From Hymenobacter metallicola (GTDB lineage Bacteria; Bacteroidota; Bacteroidia; Cytophagales; Hymenobacteraceae): DNA of 64,000 nucleotides. The position numbers and the translations under genes were made by a program. The notes under the pieces were generated by a model. The model had not been told where the DNA came from, did not search any database, and saw only the letters and a list, made by a program, of their open reading frames with translations. Each line of letters starts with the position of its first letter. The stretch's first letter is position 1. Positions 51,980-60,432 of this stretch are shown here, one piece after another. The stretch is from positions 682,001 through 746,000 of the forward strand of contig NZ_SRMB01000002.1 of assembly GCF_004745645.1 (NCBI RefSeq). The letters run 5' to 3'.

Positions 51980-52993
51980 TTATTCCCTAGCCAGCCCTTC
52001 CCAATGCTCCATAAGGCGCGGCTCGCCCTCCGCGTCGTACAAGAAGCTTAGGGGCTGTTGGGGGTTGCGCATAATCTCGGTGTAGGGAATCTGCCACCGT
52101 TTCCACATTTCCTGCAACGATTGGCCGTAGGCCGAATTTTCCCAGGGGTTGAAAATCTCGCGGGTCACGTCATCAATCAGCGTATCGAATACCAGATGAG
52201 TGTCACCGGGCTGCACCGGGCGTGGGAAATAATCCGGCACCACGTTTAGCAGATACGCCCCGTAGTACACCCGGGCTTTGAATTCAGCAACCTGCACCGG
52301 GTGCAAAGGCCGCTGCGCATCCCGATACACGCGGCCCATTGCCTGCCGCAGAATACCATTGTCAATCAGGCAGCTGATCAGCACCGTTTCGTCGAGCTTG
52401 ATACTGAACGCCATGGTGCTCAGATCATCGTCGTACTCGAAGGGAATGGTGTCTTCCAGCGGCGCGGTTTCCAGAACAAAAATGGAGGCCGGGGTAAAGT
52501 CTTCGTACACAATAGGGACGCGCAAGGCCTGAAACACCTGAAAGAAACACTGCAGCTTGCGCAGCAGCTGGGTGTTTTCGGCCAGCGGGTACAAGGGTTT
52601 TACCAAGGGGTCCAGCTCGTTGAGAATTTCGAGCAGCATTACGCCGTAAAACATCTTGCCCAGCCACAGAAACAGCGTTTTTTCGTCCAGGGCGCGCAGG
52701 GCTTGCGGACCGGCTTGCACGGCCCGGGCTACTGTCTGCTCCAAGGGCTCCACGTGCTGCTGCTGGCATTCGGCGCAGCAAGGCATCCGCAGTTCGGGGT
52801 AAGCCAGCACGCTCTGGTCGAGCAGCTTGATCTGCAGATCGGCTAGCTGATACCGCTCCAGCAGCCACTCGGCAAAGACCAGCACCGAATTGGAAGGCTG
52901 CGGAGTGGGCGTGCCGCACAGAAAGCAGTGCTGGGCAAAGCGCATGCCCGTGAACGGGTCGTAGAGCGAGAGGTCGGGCGTGGTGGCAGGCAT
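51980..52993 (-). CDS. Protein of unknown function with two CxxC pairs
   Basis: A 337-residue cytoplasmic-type protein with no signal peptide. CFLCGTP (near residue 23) and CCAEC (near 73) could bind one zinc, as in HNH/zinc-ribbon proteins. The remainder is mixed helical, with LFLWLGKMFYGVMLLEILN and a beta segment FVLETAPLEDTIPFEYDDD. No known domain recognised. The ATG before PATTPD is preferred since it follows a good -7 box closely. Confidence 0.65.
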   Translation of the reverse strand: MPATTPDLSLYDPFTGMRFAQHCFLCGTPTPQPSNSVLVFAEWLLERYQLADLQIKLLDQSVLAYPELRMPCCAECQQQHVEPLEQTVARAVQAGPQALRALDEKTLFLWLGKMFYGVMLLEILNELDPLVKPLYPLAENTQLLRKLQCFFQVFQALRVPIVYEDFTPASIFVLETAPLEDTIPFEYDDDLSTMAFSIKLDETVLISCLIDNGILRQAMGRVYRDAQRPLHPVQVAEFKARVYYGAYLLNVVPDYFPRPVQPGDTHLVFDTLIDDVTREIFNPWENSAYGQSLQEMWKRWQIPYTEIMRNPQQPLSFLYDAEGEPRLMEHWEGLARE

Positions 52994-53019
52994 AAGCGGC
53001 ACTGAAGAGTAAAGAGGCG

Positions 53020-53027
53020 CAAAAGTA
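53020..53027 (-). promoter_or_regulatory. -7 element TACTTTTG
   Basis: Minus-strand TACTTTTG followed by C is a full match to TAnnTTTGC, 27 bp before the start of the CxxC protein gene. It supports the chosen ATG, which leaves a leader of about 20 nt. Confidence 0.5.
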
Positions 53028-53078
53028 CGTCGGCCCGGACTAGGGTACAGCATGTGCCCACTGCCCGGCGCGCCTTAA

Positions 53079-53119
53079 AACCAAAAGCCTCCACCAGTGT
53101 TTGGCGGAGGCTTTTGGTT
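53079..53119 (-). terminator. Terminator hairpin
   Basis: AACCAAAAGCCTCC pairs with GGAGGCTTTTGGTT, followed on the minus strand by TTTTAAGG. It ends the 133-residue protein gene. Confidence 0.85.
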
Positions 53120-53135
53120 GGGGAGCAATCCTGAA

Positions 53136-53537
53136 CTAGCGGGAAAGTGAAGAACCCATTTTGATGAGCAATTTGCCGAGCTGGGTGAGCGGGCCACTGT
53201 AGTCATCCGACGTTTCATCGGCCACTTTCACGGTTTCAGCTCCCAGGGTCGCCAGGGTTTCGGCAATGTCGTGGGCGGCCGTGCCGGGGCTGCTCAGCTG
53301 CTCGCGCAAGGTGGTCAGTTCCTGAATGATTTTGGCCAGACCGGGACGCTCTGAGGCGCGCAGTACTTGTTCCCAACGTTCAATTTCGCCGAGGCCGCGC
53401 TGGTCGGCTTTTTCCGGTACACCATTGTTCAGCAGCGCCAGCGTATCGTCGAGCAGGGCGGAGTTTTGCTGGTCAGTTACGTCCAACGGAACCGTGGGCG
53501 TGGGGGTATTTTGGGGCGTGGGCGCAGTTGAATCCAT
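53136..53537 (-). CDS. Small helical protein of unknown function
   Basis: A 133-residue soluble protein. Thr/Pro-rich first 20 residues, then helical segments: NSALLDDTLALLNNG, RWEQVLRASERPGLAKIIQELTTLR-like (about residues 53-80) and IAETLATLGAETVKVADETS. No family recognised. It is divergent from the NERD/WG-repeat gene, 138 bp apart, so a shared promoter region is possible. Codon use is like the neighbours. Confidence 0.6.
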   Translation of the reverse strand: MDSTAPTPQNTPTPTVPLDVTDQQNSALLDDTLALLNNGVPEKADQRGLGEIERWEQVLRASERPGLAKIIQELTTLREQLSSPGTAAHDIAETLATLGAETVKVADETSDDYSGPLTQLGKLLIKMGSSLSR

Positions 53538-53675
53538 GGCTAGGGCGAAAAAACAAAAGAAGTTATTCTGCTATACTGGCTTCTTTGCAGAAAAGTTAAG
53601 CGGCCAAGCCGGACCAGCTTGCGTACACAGCGCCCGGACCTCCTACTCGGCCTTATCAAGCCGCCTTTCTCTTAT

Positions 53676-55565
53676 ATGCTGCACGTTTCCATTCTGTCCC
53701 CCTTTTCCGATAAAGCCCGTCAGGAGCAGTTTGACGCCGTTCGAGAAGCCCTGGCGGCCGAGCCTAACGCCCCCACTACCCTGCTGCTGGGCAACTGGCG
53801 CCTGGATGAGGATGAAGTGGATGCGGTGGTACTTCGCCCCCATCTGATTACCGTTCTGCTACTCGAACCGCGCGGGGGCCGGCTGGCCATTCGCGACTTT
53901 ACCCACGCTGCCTGGCAGCTGGATGGCCGCCCCCTGACGGGCAAAGCCGAGGCCGACAATCCTTTCCAACAGTTTGTGCAGCAGAAAACGGTCGTGGCCC
54001 AGGCCCTGCTGCCCCACCTACCGCCCGGCATTGCCAACCTGAACTTCATCAGCGGCCTGCTGCTATTTGGCGAACCCGTGGTGTTTGGGTCCGAGGTGGA
54101 GGAGCGCATGAGCGCCGTACCGGCTGCCAACAACTTTCAACTGCTGGCCAACCCGAGCCGCTTTACCCGCCGGCTGGCTCAGTTGGCAACCCCGGAAATT
54201 GACCTCAGTGAAGCTGACCTGGAGCAGCTGGCCGCCGAGCTTACGGCCGAGACGCCCACAACAGACCAAGAACCGGGTGATACCTCAGCTGCTGACGAGG
54301 CCGAAGATGTCATTGCCCAAGACAAGAGTAATTTTCTGCAGCAAAAAGCAACGCAGCTCTGGCGCTGGTTGGGGGCCGATGATATCGATGACCTGGACTC
54401 GGCCCCCTATGGCTATACGGAGTCGGCCTTGGCAGCCCGCAACCAGGAGAAACAAGAGCTGGAACGGATGCGGAGCGCCATGCAGCAGCAGCTGGCCGCC
54501 CAGCTACGGGCCATGGAAGCCCGGGAAGCTGAGCGGGAGAAAAGCATTGCCCAACTACGCGCACAGCTCGCCTCAGCCCCGGCAGTAGCACCCGAAGCCG
54601 CTGCTTTGCAGGAACGGCTGGCGGTGGAAAATCGGGAGAAGGAGGTATTGGATGCCGCCATCCAGGCCTCCCGCGCCGAATCGGAGGCTCGTAACCGGGA
54701 ATTAGACGCCAAGATCGAGCAGCTCGAACAGTTGATGCAACGCCTGCAAACGGCCCCAGCCACTGCAGGCGCCCCTACAGCCCCACCCCTGGCGACCGAA
54801 ACGGCCAGCCCCCGGCCCGGCTTTGCCCCCGGCAAACGCTCGGATGCGCAAATTGCCTTTCGCCAAGTACGTGCCTGGCGGCGCCGGCTTCCTCGGCTGG
54901 CGGCGCTGGGCACCGGGGTAGTGGCGTTGGCGCTGGTTGTGAGCGGCATTAAGTCGCTAACGGCGGGGCCGCCAACATCATTTTCGCAGGGCGGCAAATG
55001 GGGCCTGCTCGAGGCCGGCGGAGATACACTGGTTGCGGCCCGTTACTCAGCTATTGGGCCTTTTCAGGACGGCCGGGCCGTGGTAGAACAGGCCAGAGCT
55101 TTCGGCTTCATCGACGAAGATGGCCAGGAAGTGCTACCCCCTACCTACGACGCGCTAAACTCCTACAGTGGCAAGTACGCCCGGGTCCGCATCGGTGATA
55201 CCTACACCTTTATTGATGAGCAGGGCCAGGAGTTTCCCTCCTATTACTACAATGCCCTCGATTTTGCGGAAGGCTACGCGGCCGTGCTCGACTACCGCGG
55301 CTGGTTTTATATCGAAGGCCCCGACGAACCAGCCTCAAAGCCCAAGCTCTTTCGTGAGGCGTATTCTTTCCACCAGGGCCTGGCCCGGGTGCGCTTGGCC
55401 GATGGCTACACCTTCATTACCAAGGACTACCTCAGCAGCACGGAGCCCGATACCAAGCCGTTCGGGCGCTACTCCAGTGCCACCGACTTTGCCGATGGCA
55501 AGGCCCGCGTTACGCAAGACGGGCGCACGTTCTATATCGACGAGGACGGAGACCCGGTCGAATAA
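53676..55565 (+). CDS. NERD-like/coiled-coil/membrane/WG-repeat fusion protein
   Basis: A 629-residue protein. Residues 1-130 resemble a NERD (nuclease-related) domain: GNWRLDEDEVDAVVLRPH, TVLLLEPRGGRL and NPFQQFVQQKTVVAQALL. The usual E-x-K is altered to E-P-R, so catalysis is doubtful. A long coiled coil (about 245-365) follows, then a Pro-rich linker, one membrane segment (RLAALGTGVVALALVVSGIK, near 408-428) and WG-repeat-like units (KWGLLEAGGDTLVAARY, AFGFIDEDGQEVLPPTY, TFIDEQGQEFPSYYY). The topology suggests a cytoplasmic sensor or nuclease-like head with an external ligand-binding tail. Function unknown. The ATG at MLHVSIL begins the domain. Confidence 0.75.
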   Translation: MLHVSILSPFSDKARQEQFDAVREALAAEPNAPTTLLLGNWRLDEDEVDAVVLRPHLITVLLLEPRGGRLAIRDFTHAAWQLDGRPLTGKAEADNPFQQFVQQKTVVAQALLPHLPPGIANLNFISGLLLFGEPVVFGSEVEERMSAVPAANNFQLLANPSRFTRRLAQLATPEIDLSEADLEQLAAELTAETPTTDQEPGDTSAADEAEDVIAQDKSNFLQQKATQLWRWLGADDIDDLDSAPYGYTESALAARNQEKQELERMRSAMQQQLAAQLRAMEAREAEREKSIAQLRAQLASAPAVAPEAAALQERLAVENREKEVLDAAIQASRAESEARNRELDAKIEQLEQLMQRLQTAPATAGAPTAPPLATETASPRPGFAPGKRSDAQIAFRQVRAWRRRLPRLAALGTGVVALALVVSGIKSLTAGPPTSFSQGGKWGLLEAGGDTLVAARYSAIGPFQDGRAVVEQARAFGFIDEDGQEVLPPTYDALNSYSGKYARVRIGDTYTFIDEQGQEFPSYYYNALDFAEGYAAVLDYRGWFYIEGPDEPASKPKLFREAYSFHQGLARVRLADGYTFITKDYLSSTEPDTKPFGRYSSATDFADGKARVTQDGRTFYIDEDGDPVE

Positions 55566-55577
55566 CGACCCTGAGTT

Positions 55578-56048
55578 TCAATCGTCGTGTTTTTTATGTT
55601 TACCCCGCCCTTTGCCGTGCTTGCCTTTTTTATAATAGCCCCAGCCGCGGCGCTTGGTGTTGCTCATGAGCAATTGTTGCAGATATGCCGCTGCCCCTAC
55701 TTGGCCAGCGGCCGCCGGAGCCGGAGGGGCGGCGGCCAGCAGCAATTGCCCGCCGGGTCCCGTAGTAACGGGCACTACCGCTCCGCTCAGATTGCAGCCG
55801 CGGCCTTCCGTTAACTCTTGGCGGCTCCCGTCGCGCGCGACCACAAACCCGTCGCGGGTAATCACACGGCCATTAGGCAAGTGCGCGTCGTGGGTCATGG
55901 GGCGCTTCACCCCGTTGCGAATAACGTACATGGCCCCGTCCCGCCGCTGAAATCCATCATTCGCGGAGCGGCCTTGCCCCCAGGCTGAAAGGCTCAGCAC
56001 CAGGCTACTTAGCAAGAGCAAGGGTGAAAAGAACGTGTTGAACGCCAC
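55578..56048 (-). CDS. Secreted DUF6799-like protein
   Basis: About 156 residues with a GTG start at 56048, since no ATG exists in frame; this start gives a good signal peptide (AFNTFFSPLLLLSSLVLSLS). Core repeats: GFQRRDGAMYVIRNG, DAHLPNGRVITRDGFVVARDG and LTEGRGCNLSGAVV resemble DUF6799 proteins of Bacteroidota. The C-terminus is rich in Lys/Gly/His (KKGKHGKGRGKHKKHDD). Function unknown. Convergent with the WG-repeat gene, 12 bp apart. Confidence 0.6.
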   Translation of the reverse strand: MAFNTFFSPLLLLSSLVLSLSAWGQGRSANDGFQRRDGAMYVIRNGVKRPMTHDAHLPNGRVITRDGFVVARDGSRQELTEGRGCNLSGAVVPVTTGPGGQLLLAAAPPAPAAAGQVGAAAYLQQLLMSNTKRRGWGYYKKGKHGKGRGKHKKHDD

Positions 56049-56194
56049 AATAGAACAGGGTGAGTAAAGAATAGTGCTACGGTACGGAGCCGCCCCAGCG
56101 CAAGTTTTCTGCCATTTCACTGGCGAGGTTGGGTTACTTTTAAAAAAGGACCGTATGAAGGCAAAATTCAACCCTTAAACATCCCTTTTTAGCC

Positions 56195-56473
56195 ATGAAA
56201 ACTTCTTTTAAAGCCCTGTTTGTTGCCGCTGCCTTCGCTACGTTTGCTACCACGTCCTGCTCGGAGAAAACCCAGGAGAATGCTGAAGCAACGGCTGAAA
56301 GCGCCGCTACCGACGCTGCCAACAACACTGAAAACGCCGTAGACAACGCCGCTGAAGCAACCAGCAACGCTGCTGGCGAAGTGAAAGCCGATATGGCTCC
56401 CGAGGCCGGCGACACGGCTGTCGTTCAGAACAAAGAAGCTGACAAGCTGGTAGAAGAAACTCCTAAGCAGTAG
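56195..56473 (+). CDS. Small Ala/Glu-rich lipoprotein
   Basis: A 92-residue lipoprotein with lipobox FATTSC (Cys at 22). The mature 70 residues are rich in Ala, Glu, Asn and Thr with helical repeats (NAEATAESAATDAANN, NAVDNAAEATSNAAGEV), similar to small Bacteroidota surface lipoproteins with no known function. Short AT-rich leader and own terminator suggest high expression (inference). Confidence 0.75.
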   Translation: MKTSFKALFVAAAFATFATTSCSEKTQENAEATAESAATDAANNTENAVDNAAEATSNAAGEVKADMAPEAGDTAVVQNKEADKLVEETPKQ

Positions 56474-56493
56474 TTTCGGCCGCTTTTTAATGT

Positions 56494-56533
56494 CAACGGG
56501 CCCGTGCTAGCGTAGCACGGGCCCGTTGCTTTT
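56494..56533. terminator. Strong bidirectional terminator
   Basis: CAACGGGCCCGTGCT pairs with AGCACGGGCCCGTTG over a 5-nt loop, followed by CTTTTG. It lies between the small lipoprotein and the convergent helical-repeat gene. Confidence 0.88.
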
Positions 56534-56546
56534 GACAGAAGCCTGA

Positions 56547-58079
56547 TCATGCCGACACTCCACCCGAGAGCTCCAGCAAGACTTCGTAATAGGGCCTAGA
56601 CAGCGTGCGGGCCTTGAGCCAGGCATAAAAACTCATAGCGTGCAGGTCTTCGCGCTCCAGGGGCAAAAAATCGGGTAGGGCTTCCATCCGTGCTACAAAG
56701 CCTGGACGGGTGGGGGCCGCCGGGTCGTCGATTATTTCGCGCACCAACGCCAGGTAGCTCAGCACGTAATGGTAATCGCCGCCCTGCTCGCCGAGCCGCT
56801 CGCGCAGAATCCGCTCGATGGCCCGCAACCGGTTCAGGGCCAGGTCGGGGTTGCCCATTTCCAGCTGTACCAGCATTTCGCCCAGGCTTTTATTGAACAC
56901 CCACTCCAGGCCCATTTGCTGCTCGCACCACCGGTCGGAGCGGCCGATGCCAATCAGCACCTGGTTGGTTTTGGCAAATTTACCCTCGGCAAAATAGTGA
57001 AAGCCCAGCCCCAGCCGGGCCGTCAGCTGGTCGCGCGGGTTCAGCACGACGTCGCGGCCTTTCAGGGCTTCTTCCAGCAGCTTGATGCTTTCGGTATTGC
57101 GCCGCAGAAACGCATAGTTGGCCGCCAGCAAAAACGTGTACTTGGGTACAAAGTCGGCATAATGTCCCCGCGGCCCTGCGTAGAGGGCCGTGCGCAGCTG
57201 CTCCAGGTACTCGATAGACTCGTTGAAGCGGCGCGTGCGGTAGAGCCCGTGCGCAATCATGTAGAGCAGGCTGAGCTGGTAGTAGCGGTGGGCCGGCGCA
57301 AAGCCGTGGCGCTTTTCCATCAGCTTGTAGCACCGGATAACGAATGGCGTAAACGAGGCAAAGTCGCGGCGGGCCAGCATGGAGCTGCGGGCAATGGCCA
57401 TAAGCCGGTAGAGCAAGGACGGGCGGCGGGCAAAGGCCTCCTGCAGGTCGTACTCGCGCAGCACCTCCTGCATGATGCCATCAAACGACTCACCGGCGCG
57501 GCCCCGCACCCGGGCCTCGCGCAGGCGCTGCCGGATCAGGCTGTGCGCAATGCCGGCCCGCTCTTCCTCATCAGCGGCCTTTTTGTTCAGGTTGCGCCGC
57601 CGGATGATGTCGTCCAGGTCTTCGGCATACTCACTCTCGGCCTGGGCAATCTGCAGGTTATAAATCGTGTTCAGCAGCTCGTACTGCTCGTTGGTCTGGG
57701 CTAGCTTCTCGGCCTTGCGCAGCGTGAGCCACGCCATGCGGGGTACGCCGGCCTCAAACAGGTACTGGGCCAGGGTGAGCTGCCCGCGCACGGAAGAAGC
57801 GGCAGTTGGGTCCTGCTGGCGCTGGCGCAGGAGCAGAAAGTCGGTAATGTGGCGCATCAGGCGCTTGCGCAGGGCGTAGTAGGCTACCGTATTGGGCTCC
57901 TCCGGGTACAGGCGCGCCACCAGTTCCTCGGTGCTGTACTCTTTTTGGTGCAGCAGCAGTTCGTACAGGCGCGAGTCCATTCGCCCCTTCTGCTTTTTGC
58001 GCTGCCGCTGAATGAAGCGGCCGAAATCTTTGCGGTCTTCCGCGGAAAACGTGGCGAGGGTAGTACGTAAGTCATCCAT
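56547..58079 (-). CDS. Helical-repeat protein of unknown function
   Basis: A 510-residue cytoplasmic protein, highly helical, Arg- and Leu-rich. Its N-terminus (MDDLRTTLATFSAEDRKDFGRF-like, 22 residues) is followed by YALRKRLMRHITDFLLL and repeated helical pairs such as ESIEYLEQLRTALYAG and ESIKLLEEALKGRD, recalling TPR arrays. No enzyme motif. I recognise the style as a conserved Bacteroidota protein but no function is known to me. AT-rich region upstream. Confidence 0.7.
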   Translation of the reverse strand: MDDLRTTLATFSAEDRKDFGRFIQRQRKKQKGRMDSRLYELLLHQKEYSTEELVARLYPEEPNTVAYYALRKRLMRHITDFLLLRQRQQDPTAASSVRGQLTLAQYLFEAGVPRMAWLTLRKAEKLAQTNEQYELLNTIYNLQIAQAESEYAEDLDDIIRRRNLNKKAADEEERAGIAHSLIRQRLREARVRGRAGESFDGIMQEVLREYDLQEAFARRPSLLYRLMAIARSSMLARRDFASFTPFVIRCYKLMEKRHGFAPAHRYYQLSLLYMIAHGLYRTRRFNESIEYLEQLRTALYAGPRGHYADFVPKYTFLLAANYAFLRRNTESIKLLEEALKGRDVVLNPRDQLTARLGLGFHYFAEGKFAKTNQVLIGIGRSDRWCEQQMGLEWVFNKSLGEMLVQLEMGNPDLALNRLRAIERILRERLGEQGGDYHYVLSYLALVREIIDDPAAPTRPGFVARMEALPDFLPLEREDLHAMSFYAWLKARTLSRPYYEVLLELSGGVSA

Positions 58080-58239
58080 GAGCTTGCCTCAAGATGCATA
58101 GAATTCTCTAAAGTCTAAATATAATTCCTACAATTTGCTTCAAATCAGCAACTTATATCATATTAAACAAACAATCAAAAGTCTTACAAACTCATAAGAT
58201 GGCTACCAGTAACCCATAAACTTCCTGCATCTTTCAGGT

Positions 58240-59013
58240 ATGCAACACACCTCTACGCTCCCTACCATGCTACCCCGCATTTTTCTGGTACTGATCAGCT
58301 TCCTGCTGGCTTTTACTGCCCACGCCCAAGACCTGCTGACCAAGCAGAACGGGGAAGAAATCCAGGTCAAGGTTTTGGAAATCACGCCCTCGGAAGTGCA
58401 CTATAAGCGCTTCGACTACCTCGACGGCCCCCTGATTATTGTTCGCAAATCCGATGTCTTTATGATCCGGTACGCCAATGGCAGCAAGGAAGTGTTTGGC
58501 AAGCCGACGGCCGCCCCGACTCCGCTATCTTCCGTGGTTCCGCCCGCTTCGGGCCCCGTGGTGCCCGGCGACGAAGAGCCTGCTTTCGACGAAGTCCACT
58601 TAGGAGGCCCGCGCATCGGCTTCACGGTGCTCACGGGTGGTATCGCCAATAAGGCCGAGACGCAGTACCATGTCAAGCCTTTTCTGACGCAGTTCGGCTG
58701 GCAGTTCGAAACCCGACTCTTCCGCTTACCGAATGGCACGGCCGGCCTGGTGGAAATTGTGCCGTTGATAGCGGGCCTGGAGCAAAACAAGTTCATTCCC
58801 AGCCTGAATGCCCTCATTGGCATCCGAGGCCCCAAAGGCCTGGAGTTCGGCTTAGGTCCGAACCTAAGTCCGGTCAGTGCCAGCATAGCTCTGGCTGTGG
58901 GCACCAGTTTTCGCTCCCACGGAATCAATTTCCCGGTAAACCTTGCCGTGGTGCCCGGTAACGGAGGCGCACGCTTCAGCCTGTTGTTTGGGTTCAATTC
59001 GCGCCGAAACTAA
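58240..59013 (+). CDS. Secreted protein of unknown function, first of a related pair
   Basis: A 257-residue protein with a signal peptide (MLPRIFLVLISFLLAFTAHAQ, where an alternative ATG at 58267 would start). The N-terminal domain LTKQNGEEIQVKVLEITPSEV...DVFMIRYANGSKEVFG is shared with the next gene. A Pro-rich linker leads to a C-terminal beta-rich region (RIGFTVLTGG, FGLGPNLSPVSASIALAVG) reminiscent of an outer-membrane barrel hairpin set. No known function. 33 bp separate it from the next gene, so an operon is likely. Confidence 0.68.
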   Translation: MQHTSTLPTMLPRIFLVLISFLLAFTAHAQDLLTKQNGEEIQVKVLEITPSEVHYKRFDYLDGPLIIVRKSDVFMIRYANGSKEVFGKPTAAPTPLSSVVPPASGPVVPGDEEPAFDEVHLGGPRIGFTVLTGGIANKAETQYHVKPFLTQFGWQFETRLFRLPNGTAGLVEIVPLIAGLEQNKFIPSLNALIGIRGPKGLEFGLGPNLSPVSASIALAVGTSFRSHGINFPVNLAVVPGNGGARFSLLFGFNSRRN

Positions 59014-59046
59014 CGCCTACTCCTACTACCCTTTTTTCTCACCCCT

Positions 59047-59634
59047 ATGCGCTGCCTTTTACTTTTCCTTTTCAGCCTGTTGGCGACCAGCCTACAAGCC
59101 CAGCACGATGTCATTTTACGCATGGATGGGCAGGAACTCAAAGCCAAAGTTCTCGTCATCCGACCTAATGATATCAGCTACCTGGCCGCCGAGCCGGCCG
59201 CTGCTGCCGATACGCTGCGCATTGCCACCGCCGAGGTTTTCATGGTTCGCTTTGCCAATGGGACAAAGGAAGTTATAGCCCACGCGCCCGTGCTGCCTGC
59301 CAGCCTATCGGAAGCCGAGGCGCGAACCCGCGGAACCCGAGATGCCCGCCGCTACTTTAAAGCGCCCGGGGCTTTCTGGGGCACGATGGGAGCCACCGTT
59401 GTTTCACCGATTGCCGGTATTGCTACCGGGGCTGCCATTGCCGCCAACGTGCCCAGCAGAAGCAATATCGTAACCCCGGAGCCCACCTTACTCCAAAACC
59501 CAACCTACGTGAAAAGCTACCAGCAGCAGGCCAAACGGAAAAAGCTGGGTAAAGCTGCCGCCGGGTTTGGTACCGGTATGGGGGTTATAGTGGTAGCACT
59601 AGCCGTCCTGCTAGCATCGGCCACGCATTGGTAA
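59047..59634 (+). CDS. Secreted protein of unknown function, second of the pair
   Basis: A 195-residue protein with signal peptide MRCLLLFLFSLLATSLQAQ. It shares the N-terminal domain with its neighbour: ILRMDGQELKAKVLVIRPNDI and EVFMVRFANGTKEV. The C-terminal half has a Gly/Ala-rich hydrophobic segment (GTMGATVVSPIAGIATGAAI) and a second near the end (GVIVVALAVLLASA), suggesting membrane association. Function unknown. Likely co-transcribed with the preceding gene. Confidence 0.68.
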   Translation: MRCLLLFLFSLLATSLQAQHDVILRMDGQELKAKVLVIRPNDISYLAAEPAAAADTLRIATAEVFMVRFANGTKEVIAHAPVLPASLSEAEARTRGTRDARRYFKAPGAFWGTMGATVVSPIAGIATGAAIAANVPSRSNIVTPEPTLLQNPTYVKSYQQQAKRKKLGKAAAGFGTGMGVIVVALAVLLASATHW

Positions 59635-59792
59635 TCATACAACAAGCGGCGGCTACGGCCGCGTAACGGCTCTACTTTACAGGTGGCAGGCTGCCGAGAG
59701 GGCGACCAAACAAATAGCACATATACAGTATTATATATTAATTTATTAAAATTACAACAGCTTTACGAAGCTCCGATTTATAGCCCCTGTCT

Positions 59793-60371
59793 ATGCCTAT
59801 TGCCCCCGAAGAGTTCCGTAAGCTGGGCAATGCCACCTTATTGGAGCTACCTAAAACCGCCTTTTTTTGTTCCCGACAATACCCGGACACCGTCGAGCCA
59901 CTGACCTACTTGTGGGCCTTGGAGCAACGTGCTCAAGGCCTGTGCGTGCTATCAGGATTTCACTCGATGCTGGAGCAAAAGGTGTTTCGGTACCTGTTGC
60001 AAGGTCCCCAGCAGCCCATCATTTATGCCTTGGGCCGCGGCATTCAGCCCAATTTGCGCATGGAGTACGGGCCGGAAATTGAGGCGGGCCGCCTCCTCTT
60101 CATCACTCCCTTCGAGCCCAACGAGAGTACCGTAACCCAAGACACGGCAGACATCCGCAATCTGCTAATTGCTGACCTGGCCGATCAGTTCTTCATCCCC
60201 TACATCTCGCCCCAAGGCAACCTCATGCGCTTGCTCGATACCCTGCAGCTGCAGCACCAGCATAAGCCCATTCTGACCCTCGACATTCCCCAGAACCAGG
60301 CATTGCTGGAACGTGGGGCAGCCCCTTTTCATTCCAGCGGCATTTTGGGCCTGCATGGGTTACCGCTATGA
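59793..60371 (+). CDS. Stand-alone DprA/SLOG-like protein
   Basis: A 192-residue protein with a Rossmann-like core: LPKTAFFCSRQYPD, ALEQRAQGLCVLSGFHSMLEQKVF-type segment (residues 44-68), PQQPIIYALGRGIQPN and RLLFITPFEPNE. This matches the DprA/Smf nucleotide-binding core, which in full DprA loads RecA on single-stranded DNA; short relatives of the SLOG superfamily bind nucleotide-derived ligands. The GSGxAxGID core of true DprA is replaced by SGFHSMLE. An AT-rich stretch lies upstream. Confidence 0.65.
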   Translation: MPIAPEEFRKLGNATLLELPKTAFFCSRQYPDTVEPLTYLWALEQRAQGLCVLSGFHSMLEQKVFRYLLQGPQQPIIYALGRGIQPNLRMEYGPEIEAGRLLFITPFEPNESTVTQDTADIRNLLIADLADQFFIPYISPQGNLMRLLDTLQLQHQHKPILTLDIPQNQALLERGAAPFHSSGILGLHGLPL

Positions 60372-60432
60372 GTTGCACCTAAACCATAGCTGCTGCGTAA
60401 GCGGTAGTCTAATTCAATCAGACCCTACCGCT

